Source: Streptomyces caelestis (GTDB taxonomy: Bacteria > Actinomycetota > Actinomycetes > Streptomycetales > Streptomycetaceae). From it: 64,000 nucleotides of DNA. Position numbers and translations under genes: made by a program. Under the pieces are notes generated by a model, which did no database searches, was not told where the DNA came from, and saw only the letters and a list, made by a program, of their open reading frames with translations. The stretch is from positions 186,001 to 250,000 of the forward strand of contig NZ_LGCN01000210.1 in assembly GCF_001279005.1 (NCBI RefSeq). The letters run 5' to 3'. This document shows, one piece after another, positions 8,022 through 15,984 of this stretch; within the stretch, counting starts at the first letter, position 1, and every line of letters begins with the position of its first letter.

Positions 8022-10627
8022 TGACCGCCACCCCGGAGGCACCCCCCACGATCGTGCTCGTCGGCCACGGCATGGTCGGCCAGCGCTTCCTCGAGGCGCT
8101 CGCCGGGCGCGGCCTGACCGCCACGCACCGGGTGGTCGTGCTGTGCGAGGAGCCGCGCCCGGCGTACGACCGGGTCCAGCTCACCTCGTACTTCTCGGGG
8201 AGGACGCCCGAGGACCTGTCCCTGACGGACACGGCGTTCATCGCGGAGCACGGCATCGAGCTGCACGTCGGCGACCCGGCGGAGACCGTGGACCGTGCGG
8301 CGCGCACGGTGACGGCCCGCTCCGGGCTGGTCGTCGGCTACGACGTCCTGGTGCTGGCCACCGGCTCCTACCCGTTCGTGCCGCCGGTGCCGAACAAGGA
8401 CGCCGAGGGCTGTTTCGTCTACCGCACCATCGAGGACCTGCTCGCGATCGAGGAGTACGCGAGGAAGTCGACGACCGGCGCCGTGGTCGGCGGCGGTCTG
8501 CTCGGCCTGGAGGCGGCGGGCGCGCTCAAGGGCCTCGGACTCACCTCCCACATCGTGGAGTTCGCGCCCCGGCTGATGCCCGTCCAGGTCGACGAGGGCG
8601 GCGGCGCGGCGCTGCTGCGCACCATCGAGGAGATGGGCCTGTCCGTCCACACCGGCGTCGGCACGCAGGAGGTCGTGGTCGGCGAGGACGGCGCGGTCAC
8701 CGGCATGAGGCTGTCGGACGGTTCCGAACTCGCCACCGACCTGGTGGTGTTCTCGGCCGGGGTCCGCCCCCGCGACCAGCTGGCCCGCGCCTCGGGCCTC
8801 ACCGTCGGCGAGCGCGGCGGCATCGCGGTCGACGAGCAGTGCCGTACGGTCGCCGACCCGCGCGTGTTCGCGATCGGCGAGTGCGCGCTGGCCGCCGACG
8901 GCCGGGTGTACGGCCTGGTCGCGCCCGGTTACGAGCAGGCCGAGACGGCCGCCGCGACCATCGCCGAGGACGAGTCCGCGTTCACCGGCGCCGACCTGTC
9001 CACCAAGCTGAAGCTGCTCGGTGTGGACGTGGCGTCCTTCGGCGACGCGCACGGCGCCACCGACGACTGCCTGGACGTCGTCTACTCCGACTCCCGCGCC
9101 GGCCTGTACAAGAAGCTGGTCATCGGCCGCGACGGCACGCTGCTCGGCGGCATCCTGGTCGGCGACGCGGAGGCGTACGGCACGCTGAAGGCCTTCACCG
9201 GCTCCGTCCCGCCGGTCCCGCCCGAGTCGCTGGTGCTGCCGGCCGGCGCCGGCGCCCCGGTCCAGCTGGGCCCGTCCGCGCTGCCGGACGACGCGATCAT
9301 CTGCTCCTGCAACAACGTCCGCAAGGGCACGATCCGCGAGGCGGTCACCGAGCACCGGTGCACCACCGTGCCCGAGGTGAAGAAGTGCACCAAGGCCGGT
9401 ACGACGTGCGGCAGTTGCGTCAAGGTCCTCGGCCGGCTCATCAACGCCGAGCTGGAGGCGAGCGGCGTCGAGGTCGACAAGGGCCTGTGCGCCTGCTTCT
9501 CCCAGACCCGCGAGGAGCTGTACGAGATCGTCCTCGCCCTGCGCATCACCTCCTACCGGGACCTGCTCGACCGGCACGGCCGCCAGGACGCCCGGGGCGG
9601 CGACGGCTGCGAGGTCTGCAAGCCGACGGTCGCCTCGATCATCGCCTCCCTCGCCCCGACGATCGGCGCCGGCACCCACGTCCTGGACGGCGAGCAGGCG
9701 GCGCTGCAGGACACCAACGACCACTTCCTGGCCAACCTGCAGAAGAACGGCTCGTACTCGGTCGTGCCCCGCATCCCCGGCGGTGAGATCGCCCCGGAGA
9801 AGCTGATCGTGATCGGCGAGATCGCCCGCGACTTCGGCCTCTACACGAAGATCACCGGCGGCCAGCGGATCGACATGTTCGGCGCGCGGGTGGAGCAACT
9901 CCCCGTCATCTGGGCCCGCCTGGTCGACGCCGGCTTCGAGTCGGGGCACGCCTACGGCAAGTCGCTGCGCACGGTGAAGTCCTGCGTCGGTCAGACCTGG
10001 TGCCGCTACGGCGTCCAGGACTCCGTCCGCATGGCGATCGACCTGGAACTGCGCTACCGGGGGCTGCGCTCCCCGCACAAGCTCAAGTCCGCGGTCTCCG
10101 GCTGCCAGCGCGAGTGCGCCGAGGCCCAGTCGAAGGACTTCGGCGTCATCGCCACCGCGGGCGGCTGGAACCTGTACGTCGGCGGCAACGGCGGCGCCAC
10201 CCCGCGCCACGCGGACCTGCTCGCACAGGACCTCTCGGACGCCGAACTGATCCGCCTGATCGACCGGTTCCTGATGTTCTACATCCGCACCGCCGACCGC
10301 CTGGAGCGCACCAGCGTGTGGCTGGACCGCGTCCCCGGCGGCCTGGACCACGTACGGGACGTCGTCGTCCACGACTCGCTCGGCATCTGCGACGAACTGG
10401 AGGCCCTGATGGCCGCCCATGTCGCGCACTACCGCGACGAGTGGGCCGAGACCATCAACGACCCGGAGAAGCTGGCCCGCTTCGTGTCCTTCGTGAACGC
10501 CCCCGACACCCCCGACCCGGTGGTCGCCTTCGTCCCCGAGCGCGACCAGATGAAGCCCGACCTGCCGCTGCTGAGCATCGGCCTGCACCCCGCCGACGAG
10601 ATCCTGGAAGGAAGCGTCACGCGATGA
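8021..10627 (+). CDS. nirB: Nitrite reductase (NADH) large subunit
   Basis: 868 residues, full length for assimilatory NirB, reducing nitrite to ammonium with six electrons. Order: FAD motif VLVGHGMVGQRFLEAL, NAD motif AVVGGGLLGLEAAGAL, a BFD-like [2Fe-2S] domain with CSCNNVRKG and CTKAGTTCGSC (about residues 427-470) and a second Cys pair near CEVCKPT. The siroheme/[4Fe-4S] domain follows, with C-X5-C in SCVGQTWC (about 654-660) and C-X3-C in SGCQREC (about 693-697). It overlaps nirD by 4 bp (ATGA). The upstream array suggests GlnR control. Confidence 0.95.
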   Translation: MTATPEAPPTIVLVGHGMVGQRFLEALAGRGLTATHRVVVLCEEPRPAYDRVQLTSYFSGRTPEDLSLTDTAFIAEHGIELHVGDPAETVDRAARTVTARSGLVVGYDVLVLATGSYPFVPPVPNKDAEGCFVYRTIEDLLAIEEYARKSTTGAVVGGGLLGLEAAGALKGLGLTSHIVEFAPRLMPVQVDEGGGAALLRTIEEMGLSVHTGVGTQEVVVGEDGAVTGMRLSDGSELATDLVVFSAGVRPRDQLARASGLTVGERGGIAVDEQCRTVADPRVFAIGECALAADGRVYGLVAPGYEQAETAAATIAEDESAFTGADLSTKLKLLGVDVASFGDAHGATDDCLDVVYSDSRAGLYKKLVIGRDGTLLGGILVGDAEAYGTLKAFTGSVPPVPPESLVLPAGAGAPVQLGPSALPDDAIICSCNNVRKGTIREAVTEHRCTTVPEVKKCTKAGTTCGSCVKVLGRLINAELEASGVEVDKGLCACFSQTREELYEIVLALRITSYRDLLDRHGRQDARGGDGCEVCKPTVASIIASLAPTIGAGTHVLDGEQAALQDTNDHFLANLQKNGSYSVVPRIPGGEIAPEKLIVIGEIARDFGLYTKITGGQRIDMFGARVEQLPVIWARLVDAGFESGHAYGKSLRTVKSCVGQTWCRYGVQDSVRMAIDLELRYRGLRSPHKLKSAVSGCQRECAEAQSKDFGVIATAGGWNLYVGGNGGATPRHADLLAQDLSDAELIRLIDRFLMFYIRTADRLERTSVWLDRVPGGLDHVRDVVVHDSLGICDELEALMAAHVAHYRDEWAETINDPEKLARFVSFVNAPDTPDPVVAFVPERDQMKPDLPLLSIGLHPADEILEGSVTR

Positions 10628-10974
10628 CCCTGGCACTCGAGACCACCGATCTGAAGGTCCGGCTCCACCTCGCCGGCGACTGGTTCACGGCCTGCGACCT
10701 GAGCACGCTGCTCCCGGGCCGCGGGGTGGCCGTCCTCCTCCCCGACGGCCGCCAGGCCGCCCTCTTCGCCGACCGCGCCGGCCGCCTCTACGCCCTCGAC
10801 AACCGCGACCCCTTCACCGGCGCGGCGGTCCTCTCCCGCGGCCTGACCGGCACCCACCGGGGCCGCCCCTTCGTCGCCTCCCCGCTCCTGAAGCAGCGCT
10901 TCGACCTGGAGACGGGCCAGTGCCTGGACGACGAGACGGTGCGGGTGACGGCGTACGAGGTGAAGGCCGTCTGA
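10624..10974 (+). CDS. nirD: Nitrite reductase (NADH) small subunit
   Basis: 116 residues with a Rieske-like fold (GRGVAVLLPDGRQAALFADRAGRLYALDNRDPFTGAAVLSRG, quoted in part: LYALDNRDPFTGA). NirD-type proteins keep the fold but lack the CxH/CxxH ligands of true Rieske proteins. That is the case here: the usual ligand positions read NRDPF and SPLLKQRF. It is required with NirB for NADH-dependent nitrite reduction. ATG 10624 overlaps the nirB stop. Confidence 0.93.
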   Translation: MTLALETTDLKVRLHLAGDWFTACDLSTLLPGRGVAVLLPDGRQAALFADRAGRLYALDNRDPFTGAAVLSRGLTGTHRGRPFVASPLLKQRFDLETGQCLDDETVRVTAYEVKAV

Positions 10975-11293
10975 TCCGGCGGGGCGCCTGTCGGGTTCCT
11001 GTCGGGTCCGGGTCGTTCCGCCCGGCGGGCCGGGTCCATCGGGTCACATCGGTTCCGCCCACCCGTTTCAGGCCCGTCCCACCCGTCCCGGAGGCCCGGA
11101 CCACGCCCCGCGAGCGCACCCGGCCGACCGGGTTCCCGCCGCCGGACGGCTGTACCGCCGCAGGCCCCCGGGATGGTCATCCGCCGGTACGCCCCCGGTC
11201 ATGAGGCGTCCATTCCGCACCCCTAGGTTCCGTGACCGCACGCTCCCGCCGCCGACCGGCGGCGGGACGGTCACGGCACCTCTTGGAGCGACA

Positions 11294-12451
11294 GTGGAAC
11301 GTCGTACCTTCCTTCGTGCGACCGCCGTCGGCGGCACCTCCTCCGTGCTCGGCGGGACCCTGTGGCGCGGCGCGGCGTACGCCGCGCCCGCCCAGCCCGG
11401 CAGCGGCCCGTACGGTCCGCTCGGGGCGGCGGACGCCAACGGCATCAGTCTGCCCGCCGGTTTCACCAGCCGGGTCGTCGCCCGTTCCGGCCGGATGGTC
11501 ACCGGCACCTCCTACACCTGGCACGACGCCCCCGACGGCGGTGCCTGTTACGCCGACGGCTCGGGCTGGATCTACGTCTCCAACTCGGAGATCAACCCCT
11601 CCGGCGGGGCGAGCGCGCTGAAGTTCTCGGCCACCGGCGCCATCACGGGCGCATACCGCGTCCTGTCCGGCACCCGGCAGAACTGCGCGGGCGGGAAGAC
11701 CCCGTGGAACACCTGGCTGTCCTGCGAGGAGGTGGACCGCGGGTACGTCTACGAGACCGACCCCTGGGGTGTGAAGGCGGCCGTCCGCCGTGACGCGATG
11801 GGCCGCTTCAAGCACGAGGCGGCGGCGGCCGACCCGGTGCGCAAGGTCGTGTACCTGACCGAGGACGTGTCGGACGGCTGCTTCTACCGCTTCAAGCCCA
11901 CCACCTGGGGCGATCTGTCGTCCGGCACCCTGGAGGTGCTGGTCGCCGGCAGCGGCGCCAGCGGCCCGGTGAGCTGGGCGCGGGTCCCGGACCCGTCCGG
12001 CGCCACCGCCACCCGCAACCAGGTCTCCGGCGCCAAGCGCTTCAACGGCGGCGAGGGCTGCTACTACGCCGACGACACCTGCTGGTTCACCACGAAGGGC
12101 GACAACCGCGTCTGGCAGTACGACGCGTCCGCCCAGACCATCGAACTCGCCTACGACGACTCACTGGTGACGGGCGGTGGCGCTCCCCTGACGGGCGTCG
12201 ACAACGTCACCGGCGCCGCCTCCGGCGACCTGTTCGTGGCCGAGGACGGCGGCACCATGGAGATCTGCGTCATCACGCCCGACGACGTGGTGGCCCCGTT
12301 CCTCCGCGTCGGCGGCCAGTCGGGCTCCGAGATCACCGGCCCGGCCTTCTCCCCCGACGGCACCCGCCTGTACTTCTCCAGCCAGCGCGGCACGAGCGGG
12401 AGTTCGTCGGGCGGGATCACGTACGAGGTGCGGGGACCCTTCCGGTCGTAA
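11294..12451 (+). CDS. Tat-exported PhoX-like DUF839 protein
   Basis: 385 residues from the GTG at 11294, preceded by TTGGAG. The N-terminus (V/M)ERRTFLRATAVGGTSSVLGG has the twin-Arg pattern RRTFLRA, so export through Tat is likely. The body has the repeated beta-propeller-like blocks of the DUF839/PhoX family: WNTWLSCEEVDRGYVYE, GRFKHEAAAADP, VYLTEDVSDGCFYRF, GGEGCYYADDTCWFTTKGDNRVWQY, AFSPDGTRLYFSSQRG. PhoX proteins are secreted Ca/Fe phosphatases. It is shorter than classical PhoX, and activity cannot be inferred securely. No partner genes adjoin it. Confidence 0.85.
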   Translation: MERRTFLRATAVGGTSSVLGGTLWRGAAYAAPAQPGSGPYGPLGAADANGISLPAGFTSRVVARSGRMVTGTSYTWHDAPDGGACYADGSGWIYVSNSEINPSGGASALKFSATGAITGAYRVLSGTRQNCAGGKTPWNTWLSCEEVDRGYVYETDPWGVKAAVRRDAMGRFKHEAAAADPVRKVVYLTEDVSDGCFYRFKPTTWGDLSSGTLEVLVAGSGASGPVSWARVPDPSGATATRNQVSGAKRFNGGEGCYYADDTCWFTTKGDNRVWQYDASAQTIELAYDDSLVTGGGAPLTGVDNVTGAASGDLFVAEDGGTMEICVITPDDVVAPFLRVGGQSGSEITGPAFSPDGTRLYFSSQRGTSGSSSGGITYEVRGPFRS

Positions 12452-12493
12452 CGGAGACGGCGACGGCACCGGCTGCGTCCGGCCGTCCGCCGC

Positions 12494-13078
12494 TCAGTCG
12501 GCCCGCACGGGAACGATGACGCTCGGCAGCGGCCCCGCCACCGCCCGGGGATCCACCCCCAGGCCGAACTCCCGCTCCACCGCCTCCAGGGCGGCGGCGG
12601 GGTCGCTGAACTCGTCGTCCGCCTCGTCGTCGTCCACGAAGAAGCCCACCCGTTCCAGGGCATGGTTGAGCCGGTGCGGCTCCGGCCCGGAGGCGGGCTC
12701 GAACCTCCACGAGTCGAACAGAGCGAGGACCTCCCCGTCCCGGACATGAGCCACGCGGGTGGTGCTGTCGAGGAGTTTCCACACCGACACCGCTTCCGTG
12801 CCCGCCGAGAGCCTCCTGAGCACCGGCCTCCGGAACACGACGCCCGTCTGCGGGAACGCGTCGAACACGTACACCCATCCCGTCCCCGGCGGGCAGTGGA
12901 GCCGCACGGCCCAGCCGTCCGGGTCGAACGCGTCGTACGCCCCGTCGATGCGGCACCGCACGGGCGGTTCCGAACCGTCGGCACCCAGGCGGACCAGCAC
13001 GTCCGCTTCACCGAGGCCCCTGACCGCGGTCACGCAGAAGTACTCGCTCCCCAGCGCGTCGAACAACGTGGATGCCAT
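12494..13078 (-). CDS. Hypothetical protein, acidic, 194 aa
   Basis: Start ATG at 13078. No signal peptide, membrane helix or known motif. The N-terminal half is mostly beta (SEYFCVTAVRGLGEADVLVRL ... GWVYVFDAFPQTGVVFRRP, quoted in part: GWVYVFDAFPQTG). The C-terminal part is acidic and helical (FFVDDDEADDEFSDPAAALEAVEREFG). It converges with the PhoX-like gene, with 42 bp between stops. It resembles small cytosolic proteins coded singly in many Streptomyces accessory regions; I do not recognise a family. Confidence 0.7.
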   Translation of the reverse strand: MASTLFDALGSEYFCVTAVRGLGEADVLVRLGADGSEPPVRCRIDGAYDAFDPDGWAVRLHCPPGTGWVYVFDAFPQTGVVFRRPVLRRLSAGTEAVSVWKLLDSTTRVAHVRDGEVLALFDSWRFEPASGPEPHRLNHALERVGFFVDDDEADDEFSDPAAALEAVEREFGLGVDPRAVAGPLPSVIVPVRAD

Positions 13079-13251
13079 ACCGTCCCGCCCCTCCCGCCGC
13101 GAAGGACCACCGGTAGCGGAGAGCTACCCTCCAGTCACGTCACGTTCACATCACAAGCCTTTCATATGCCCCACTCGACACGCACCCCCCGGTAGCTTCG
13201 TCACCCTCGCACCAAGCACACGCAATCGCCCGATCTGGGGGGCTCTTCACC

Positions 13252-13695
13252 ATGCACCCGTTCCGTACCTCCGCCGCCGCGCTCCTCGCCGCACTCGCCC
13301 TGGCCGCCGTACCGGCCACCGCCGTGGCGCACGGCGGCAACACCCCGTTCGAGAACTGTTCCGAGGCGTACGCGAACGGACACGCCAACATTCCCGCGGC
13401 CAGCGACCACTACGGCGAGCACCTGGACCGCGACGGCGACGGCATCGGCTGCGACAAGCCGCCGGCGGACTTCGAACCCTACGAGGAGGCCGAGACCGAC
13501 ACCGGCACCGGCGACGACACCGGGACCACCGAGAACACCGGCTCCGACAACAAGGAGCAGGCCGGCGGCACCGACCTCGCCGAGACCGGTGGCAGCGACA
13601 CCACGCCGTACATCGCGGCCGGCGGCGCGGCCGTCGTGCTCCTGGGCGGCGGCGTGATGATCGCGGCCCGCAGGCGCCGCGACGGCGCCCGCTGA
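13252..13695 (+). CDS. Surface protein with excalibur Ca-binding motif and LAETG sortase signal
   Basis: 147 residues. Signal peptide about 1-26 (LAALALAAVPATAVAHGG). An excalibur domain follows: FENCSEAYANGHANIP ... HLDRDGDGIGCDKP, with a DxDxDG calcium loop between two Cys. Next is a Thr/Gly/Asp-rich spacer, the sorting motif LAETGG (about residue 111), a hydrophobic helix (YIAAGGAAVVLLGGGVMIAA) and a RRRRDGAR tail. LAXTG is the signal used by class E sortases in Streptomyces, so wall anchoring is expected. No sortase E gene is in the window; the nearest sortase, at 5031, is class F. Confidence 0.85.
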   Translation: MHPFRTSAAALLAALALAAVPATAVAHGGNTPFENCSEAYANGHANIPAASDHYGEHLDRDGDGIGCDKPPADFEPYEEAETDTGTGDDTGTTENTGSDNKEQAGGTDLAETGGSDTTPYIAAGGAAVVLLGGGVMIAARRRRDGAR

Positions 13696-13727
13696 CACCG
13701 CCCCGCGGGAAGACCGGCTCCCCGCCC

Positions 13728-14348
13728 CTACAGGGACAGCAGCAGGGAGTCGGTCTTCCCGCACCGGCGCCGCACATGCCCGCGCCGCCCGGCGAGGACC
13801 GCCATCAGCGTCCACGCCACGAGCCCGCCGATCAGACCGTTCAGCCGACCCGCCGCGTCCACCTCGTCCGCCCGCTCCATGGGCGCCACACCCTCCGGAT
13901 CGCGGAGGACGTCGAACCGGTCGCCCGCCCTTGGCGCCCCGGAACCGTTGTAGGTGAACCGCTCCGCCAACTCCTCCCCGTCCGCCGTCCGCAGCGTGAA
14001 CCGGTGGTTGTCACCGCCCGTCTCGTCCACACTGTCCGCCACGATCGCCACGCTTTCCCGTACCCCGCGCACCTCCAACGCCGCCTCGGGCGCGTACTGG
14101 ACGGCCCCGACGAGGATGAACAGCCCCGGCACGAAGGACAGCAGGGCGATCCACCCCGCACGATGGAGCAGCATCAGGAACACGGCGAACGCCAGACACA
14201 GCGGAACCCCCACCGCGATGGGCACCCACACCCACCGCAGCGCCAGGTAGGACGCCCCCGCGGTGACGGCCGCGGCGGCCCACCCGAAGAGCACCACCCC
14301 GACCGTGCGCCGGAACGACCGCCAGGGGTCGACGGCGTACCCGCCCAT
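13728..14348 (-). CDS. Membrane protein of unknown function, 206 aa
   Basis: The ATG at 14348 gives MGGYAVDPWRSFRRTVGVVL. Helices lie at about 14-33 (VGVVLFGWAAAAVTAGASYL), 38-55 and 60-80 (IALLSFVPGLFILVGAVQYA). An extracytoplasmic-looking beta domain follows (VRGVRESVAIVADSVDETGG ... GEELAERF ... GAPRAGDRFDVLRDPEGVAP), then a last helix (LIGGLVAWTLMAVLAG). This is the layout of DUF3592-like proteins (a SH3-like domain between helices), but I cannot confirm that family by eye. Convergent with the excalibur gene. Confidence 0.65.
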   Translation of the reverse strand: MGGYAVDPWRSFRRTVGVVLFGWAAAAVTAGASYLALRWVWVPIAVGVPLCLAFAVFLMLLHRAGWIALLSFVPGLFILVGAVQYAPEAALEVRGVRESVAIVADSVDETGGDNHRFTLRTADGEELAERFTYNGSGAPRAGDRFDVLRDPEGVAPMERADEVDAAGRLNGLIGGLVAWTLMAVLAGRRGHVRRRCGKTDSLLLSL

Positions 14349-14700
14349 GCTGCTCAGCGGCCTGATGCTGCTCCTGCGTATCCGAAACGGCACCGCGTCC
14401 CCCGTGTTCCCCGCCGTGGCGGCTGTGCAAGTCCGGCACGGGACACTACATCGGGACCCGCCGTCGAAGGACAGCAGCCCGAGCAGACGCACCGGGGTGA
14501 CCGTGAGCGACCGGGCCGACCTGACGAACGGCAAGCGCGTCAAGCACCTCCGGGGCTCCGCCCCGACCCGGCAAGGGCTCGCCGCGCGTGTGCGGGGTGG
14601 TGGTCTCGAAGTGCCGCTGCCCGACCGGAGGCCGGTCGTGAATGCCCCACGTCGGGCGGGCCCCGGGGAGCACCCGGACGGGAAGAGCGGTAGGCGCCGG
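14349..14700. other. Intergenic, 352 bp, no gene recognised
   Basis: Between the membrane-protein start and the first recognisable piece of the nucleosidase pseudogene. Frames stay open on both strands because of base composition, but none gives a protein I recognise, and no terminal inverted repeats of an insertion sequence were seen. It may hold the decayed upstream part of the pseudogene. Confidence 0.4.
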
Positions 14701-15430
14701 GCCCAGCGCCTCAGGACCGTCCACGGCGATGCCGTCGCAGTGGAGATGGAGAGCGCCGGCGTCGCCCAGGCCGCCCGTCTCGCGGGCGGCCTTCCGGTGC
14801 TGAGCATCCGTGGGATCAGCGACCACGCCGACGGCGGGAAGGCCGAGGCGGACGCCGCCGGCTCCCAGGAGCGGGCGGCGGCGCACGCGGCGGCGGCGCT
14901 GGGGGGCGGTGCTGGGGGGCGGTGCTGGGCCGGATGGTGCCCGCGGCCGTCGCGGACATACGGCGGACGGTCCTGGACGTGCGGCGCCGGCCGGACCTCG
15001 TCCCGGAGCCGCTCAGGGACCCGGCGGCGCTCTCACCGGCGGAACTGGACTCCGTACACCGCTGGTGTCCCACCGGACCCGGCGAGGAGCTGCTGCTGGT
15101 GTGGCGGCCCGAGCGTCCGGTCGATCCACTGACCGGGCAGGTGTCCCTCGCGGTGGTCACCACGTGGGGCGTGAGGCTCCGGCCGCCGCTGCCCGTGCCG
15201 TTCGCCGTGGCGCACACCGATCTGTGGTCCTGTGATTTCTCCCGGAGTCCGAGCCCCGGCGCCTGGGCCCCCTGCCGGTCGAGACGCACCGGCTGACGGT
15301 CCGGCACGGCGGCCAAAGGAGCGTGGTCGCCGCCGACGGCGACCAGGACTCCGTCAGAGGGCTGCTGCGCTCCCTCGAAGCGCTGCGGGACGCCCTCACC
15401 CCGACGGGCACGTGGTCACCGCGGCGCTGA
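14701..15430 (+). pseudogene. Remnant of a nucleosidase-domain gene with two frame breaks
   Basis: The first readable piece (frame at 14701) contains GDAVAVEMESAGVAQAA and LPVLSIRGISDHADGGKAEA. This is the C-terminal end of the MTA/SAH-type purine nucleosidase fold, including the catalytic-loop Asp (SDHAD) and the EMESAG motif. The rest of the enzyme is missing. After a 13-bp tandem duplication (14898-14923) the message continues one frame over (MVPAAVADIRRTVLDVRRRP ... TTWGVRLRPPLPVPFAVAHTDLW). It shifts again near 15235 and ends VETHRLTVRHGGQRS ... at a TGA (15428-15430). The intact ancestor probably joined a nucleosidase to a C-terminal beta domain. Confidence 0.65.
14898..14929. repeat. 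13-bp tandem duplication at a frame break
   Basis: GCTGGGGGGCGGT occurs twice (14898-14910, 14911-14923) and begins a third time (GCTGGG, 14924-14929). Unit length is 1 mod 3, so each copy shifts the frame. The upstream and downstream coding pieces of the pseudogene would join in frame with zero or three copies. Confidence 0.8.
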
Positions 15431-15442
15431 CCGGAGCCGCCG

Positions 15443-15761
15443 TCACCAACGCGCCGAGAATCTCCCCGTCTTCTGTGCCTCCAGGTACTTGAAGCAGGCG
15501 TAGAGGACGACCAGCCGGTTCCGCTGCTCGTTCTTGTACTCGTTGACGGTCGTCTCACGCAGGTGCCGGTCCATCTTCTCCAGCACCGTGGGCGTCGCCC
15601 CCGCGACGTACTCGGCTATCGCGTCCAGTGCGTCGCCGTCCGCCATGTGCAGCCACTCGGTGACGGCGGAGACGAACGGGTAGCTGACCACCGCCTCGCC
15701 CGCCGCTTCCCCCAGCGCCTTCTTGAACTCGCTGCGCCTTCTTGAACTCGCTCCAGCTCAT
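15443..15761 (-). pseudogene. Small helical protein gene frameshifted by a 19-bp tandem duplication
   Basis: A good Shine-Dalgarno (GGGGAGGGG) precedes ATG 15761, giving MSWSEFKKA, after which the frame breaks. Removing one copy of the 19-bp repeat restores MSWSEFKKALGEAAGEAVVS followed by YPFVSAVTEWLHMADGDALD and so on, for a protein of about 99 residues ending FSARW. As written, only an internal GTG at 15691 would give an 82-residue product without its N-terminus. Product unknown. It converges with the nucleosidase remnant, 12 bp apart. Real mutation or assembly error cannot be told from the sequence alone. Confidence 0.75.
15715..15752. repeat. 19-bp tandem duplication (frameshift)
   Basis: GCGCCTTCTTGAACTCGCT is repeated exactly at 15715-15733 and 15734-15752. 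It lies 27 bp inside the 5' end of the minus-strand gene and moves the frame by one. Confidence 0.9.
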
Positions 15762-15867
15762 CGGCCCCTCCCCTGAGCGGCATCCGGCATGCCGGCTGAC
15801 CTGTTCCTGCCCCGGAACACACCGAAACAAGCGACATCGGAAGGGGGTTCGGGCGCCGTGGTGTGCC

Positions 15868-15902
15868 GAAGGGCGGGCCCCCCGCACAGGGGCCCGCCCT
15901 TC
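15868..15902. terminator. Strong hairpin downstream of ppdK
   Basis: A perfect 14-bp stem GAAGGGCGGGCCCC / GGGGCCCGCCCTTC with a 7-base loop. It lies between the ppdK stop and the upstream end of the neighbouring minus-strand gene and would stop ppdK transcripts. Confidence 0.8.
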
Positions 15903-15984
15903 TTCGTGATCCGGAGCCGTCGCCGATCGGTGAGGGTGGTCGGGTGACAGACGACGGCTCCGGGGTTCAGGTGCCCCGCAGGAC

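Noticed and set aside
7859..10636. A 925-residue open frame antisense to nirB
   Set aside because: Same cause; the sense strand has complete, motif-bearing NirB.
14349..14700. Possible insertion sequence remnant
   Set aside because: No transposase motif or terminal inverted repeats could be found.
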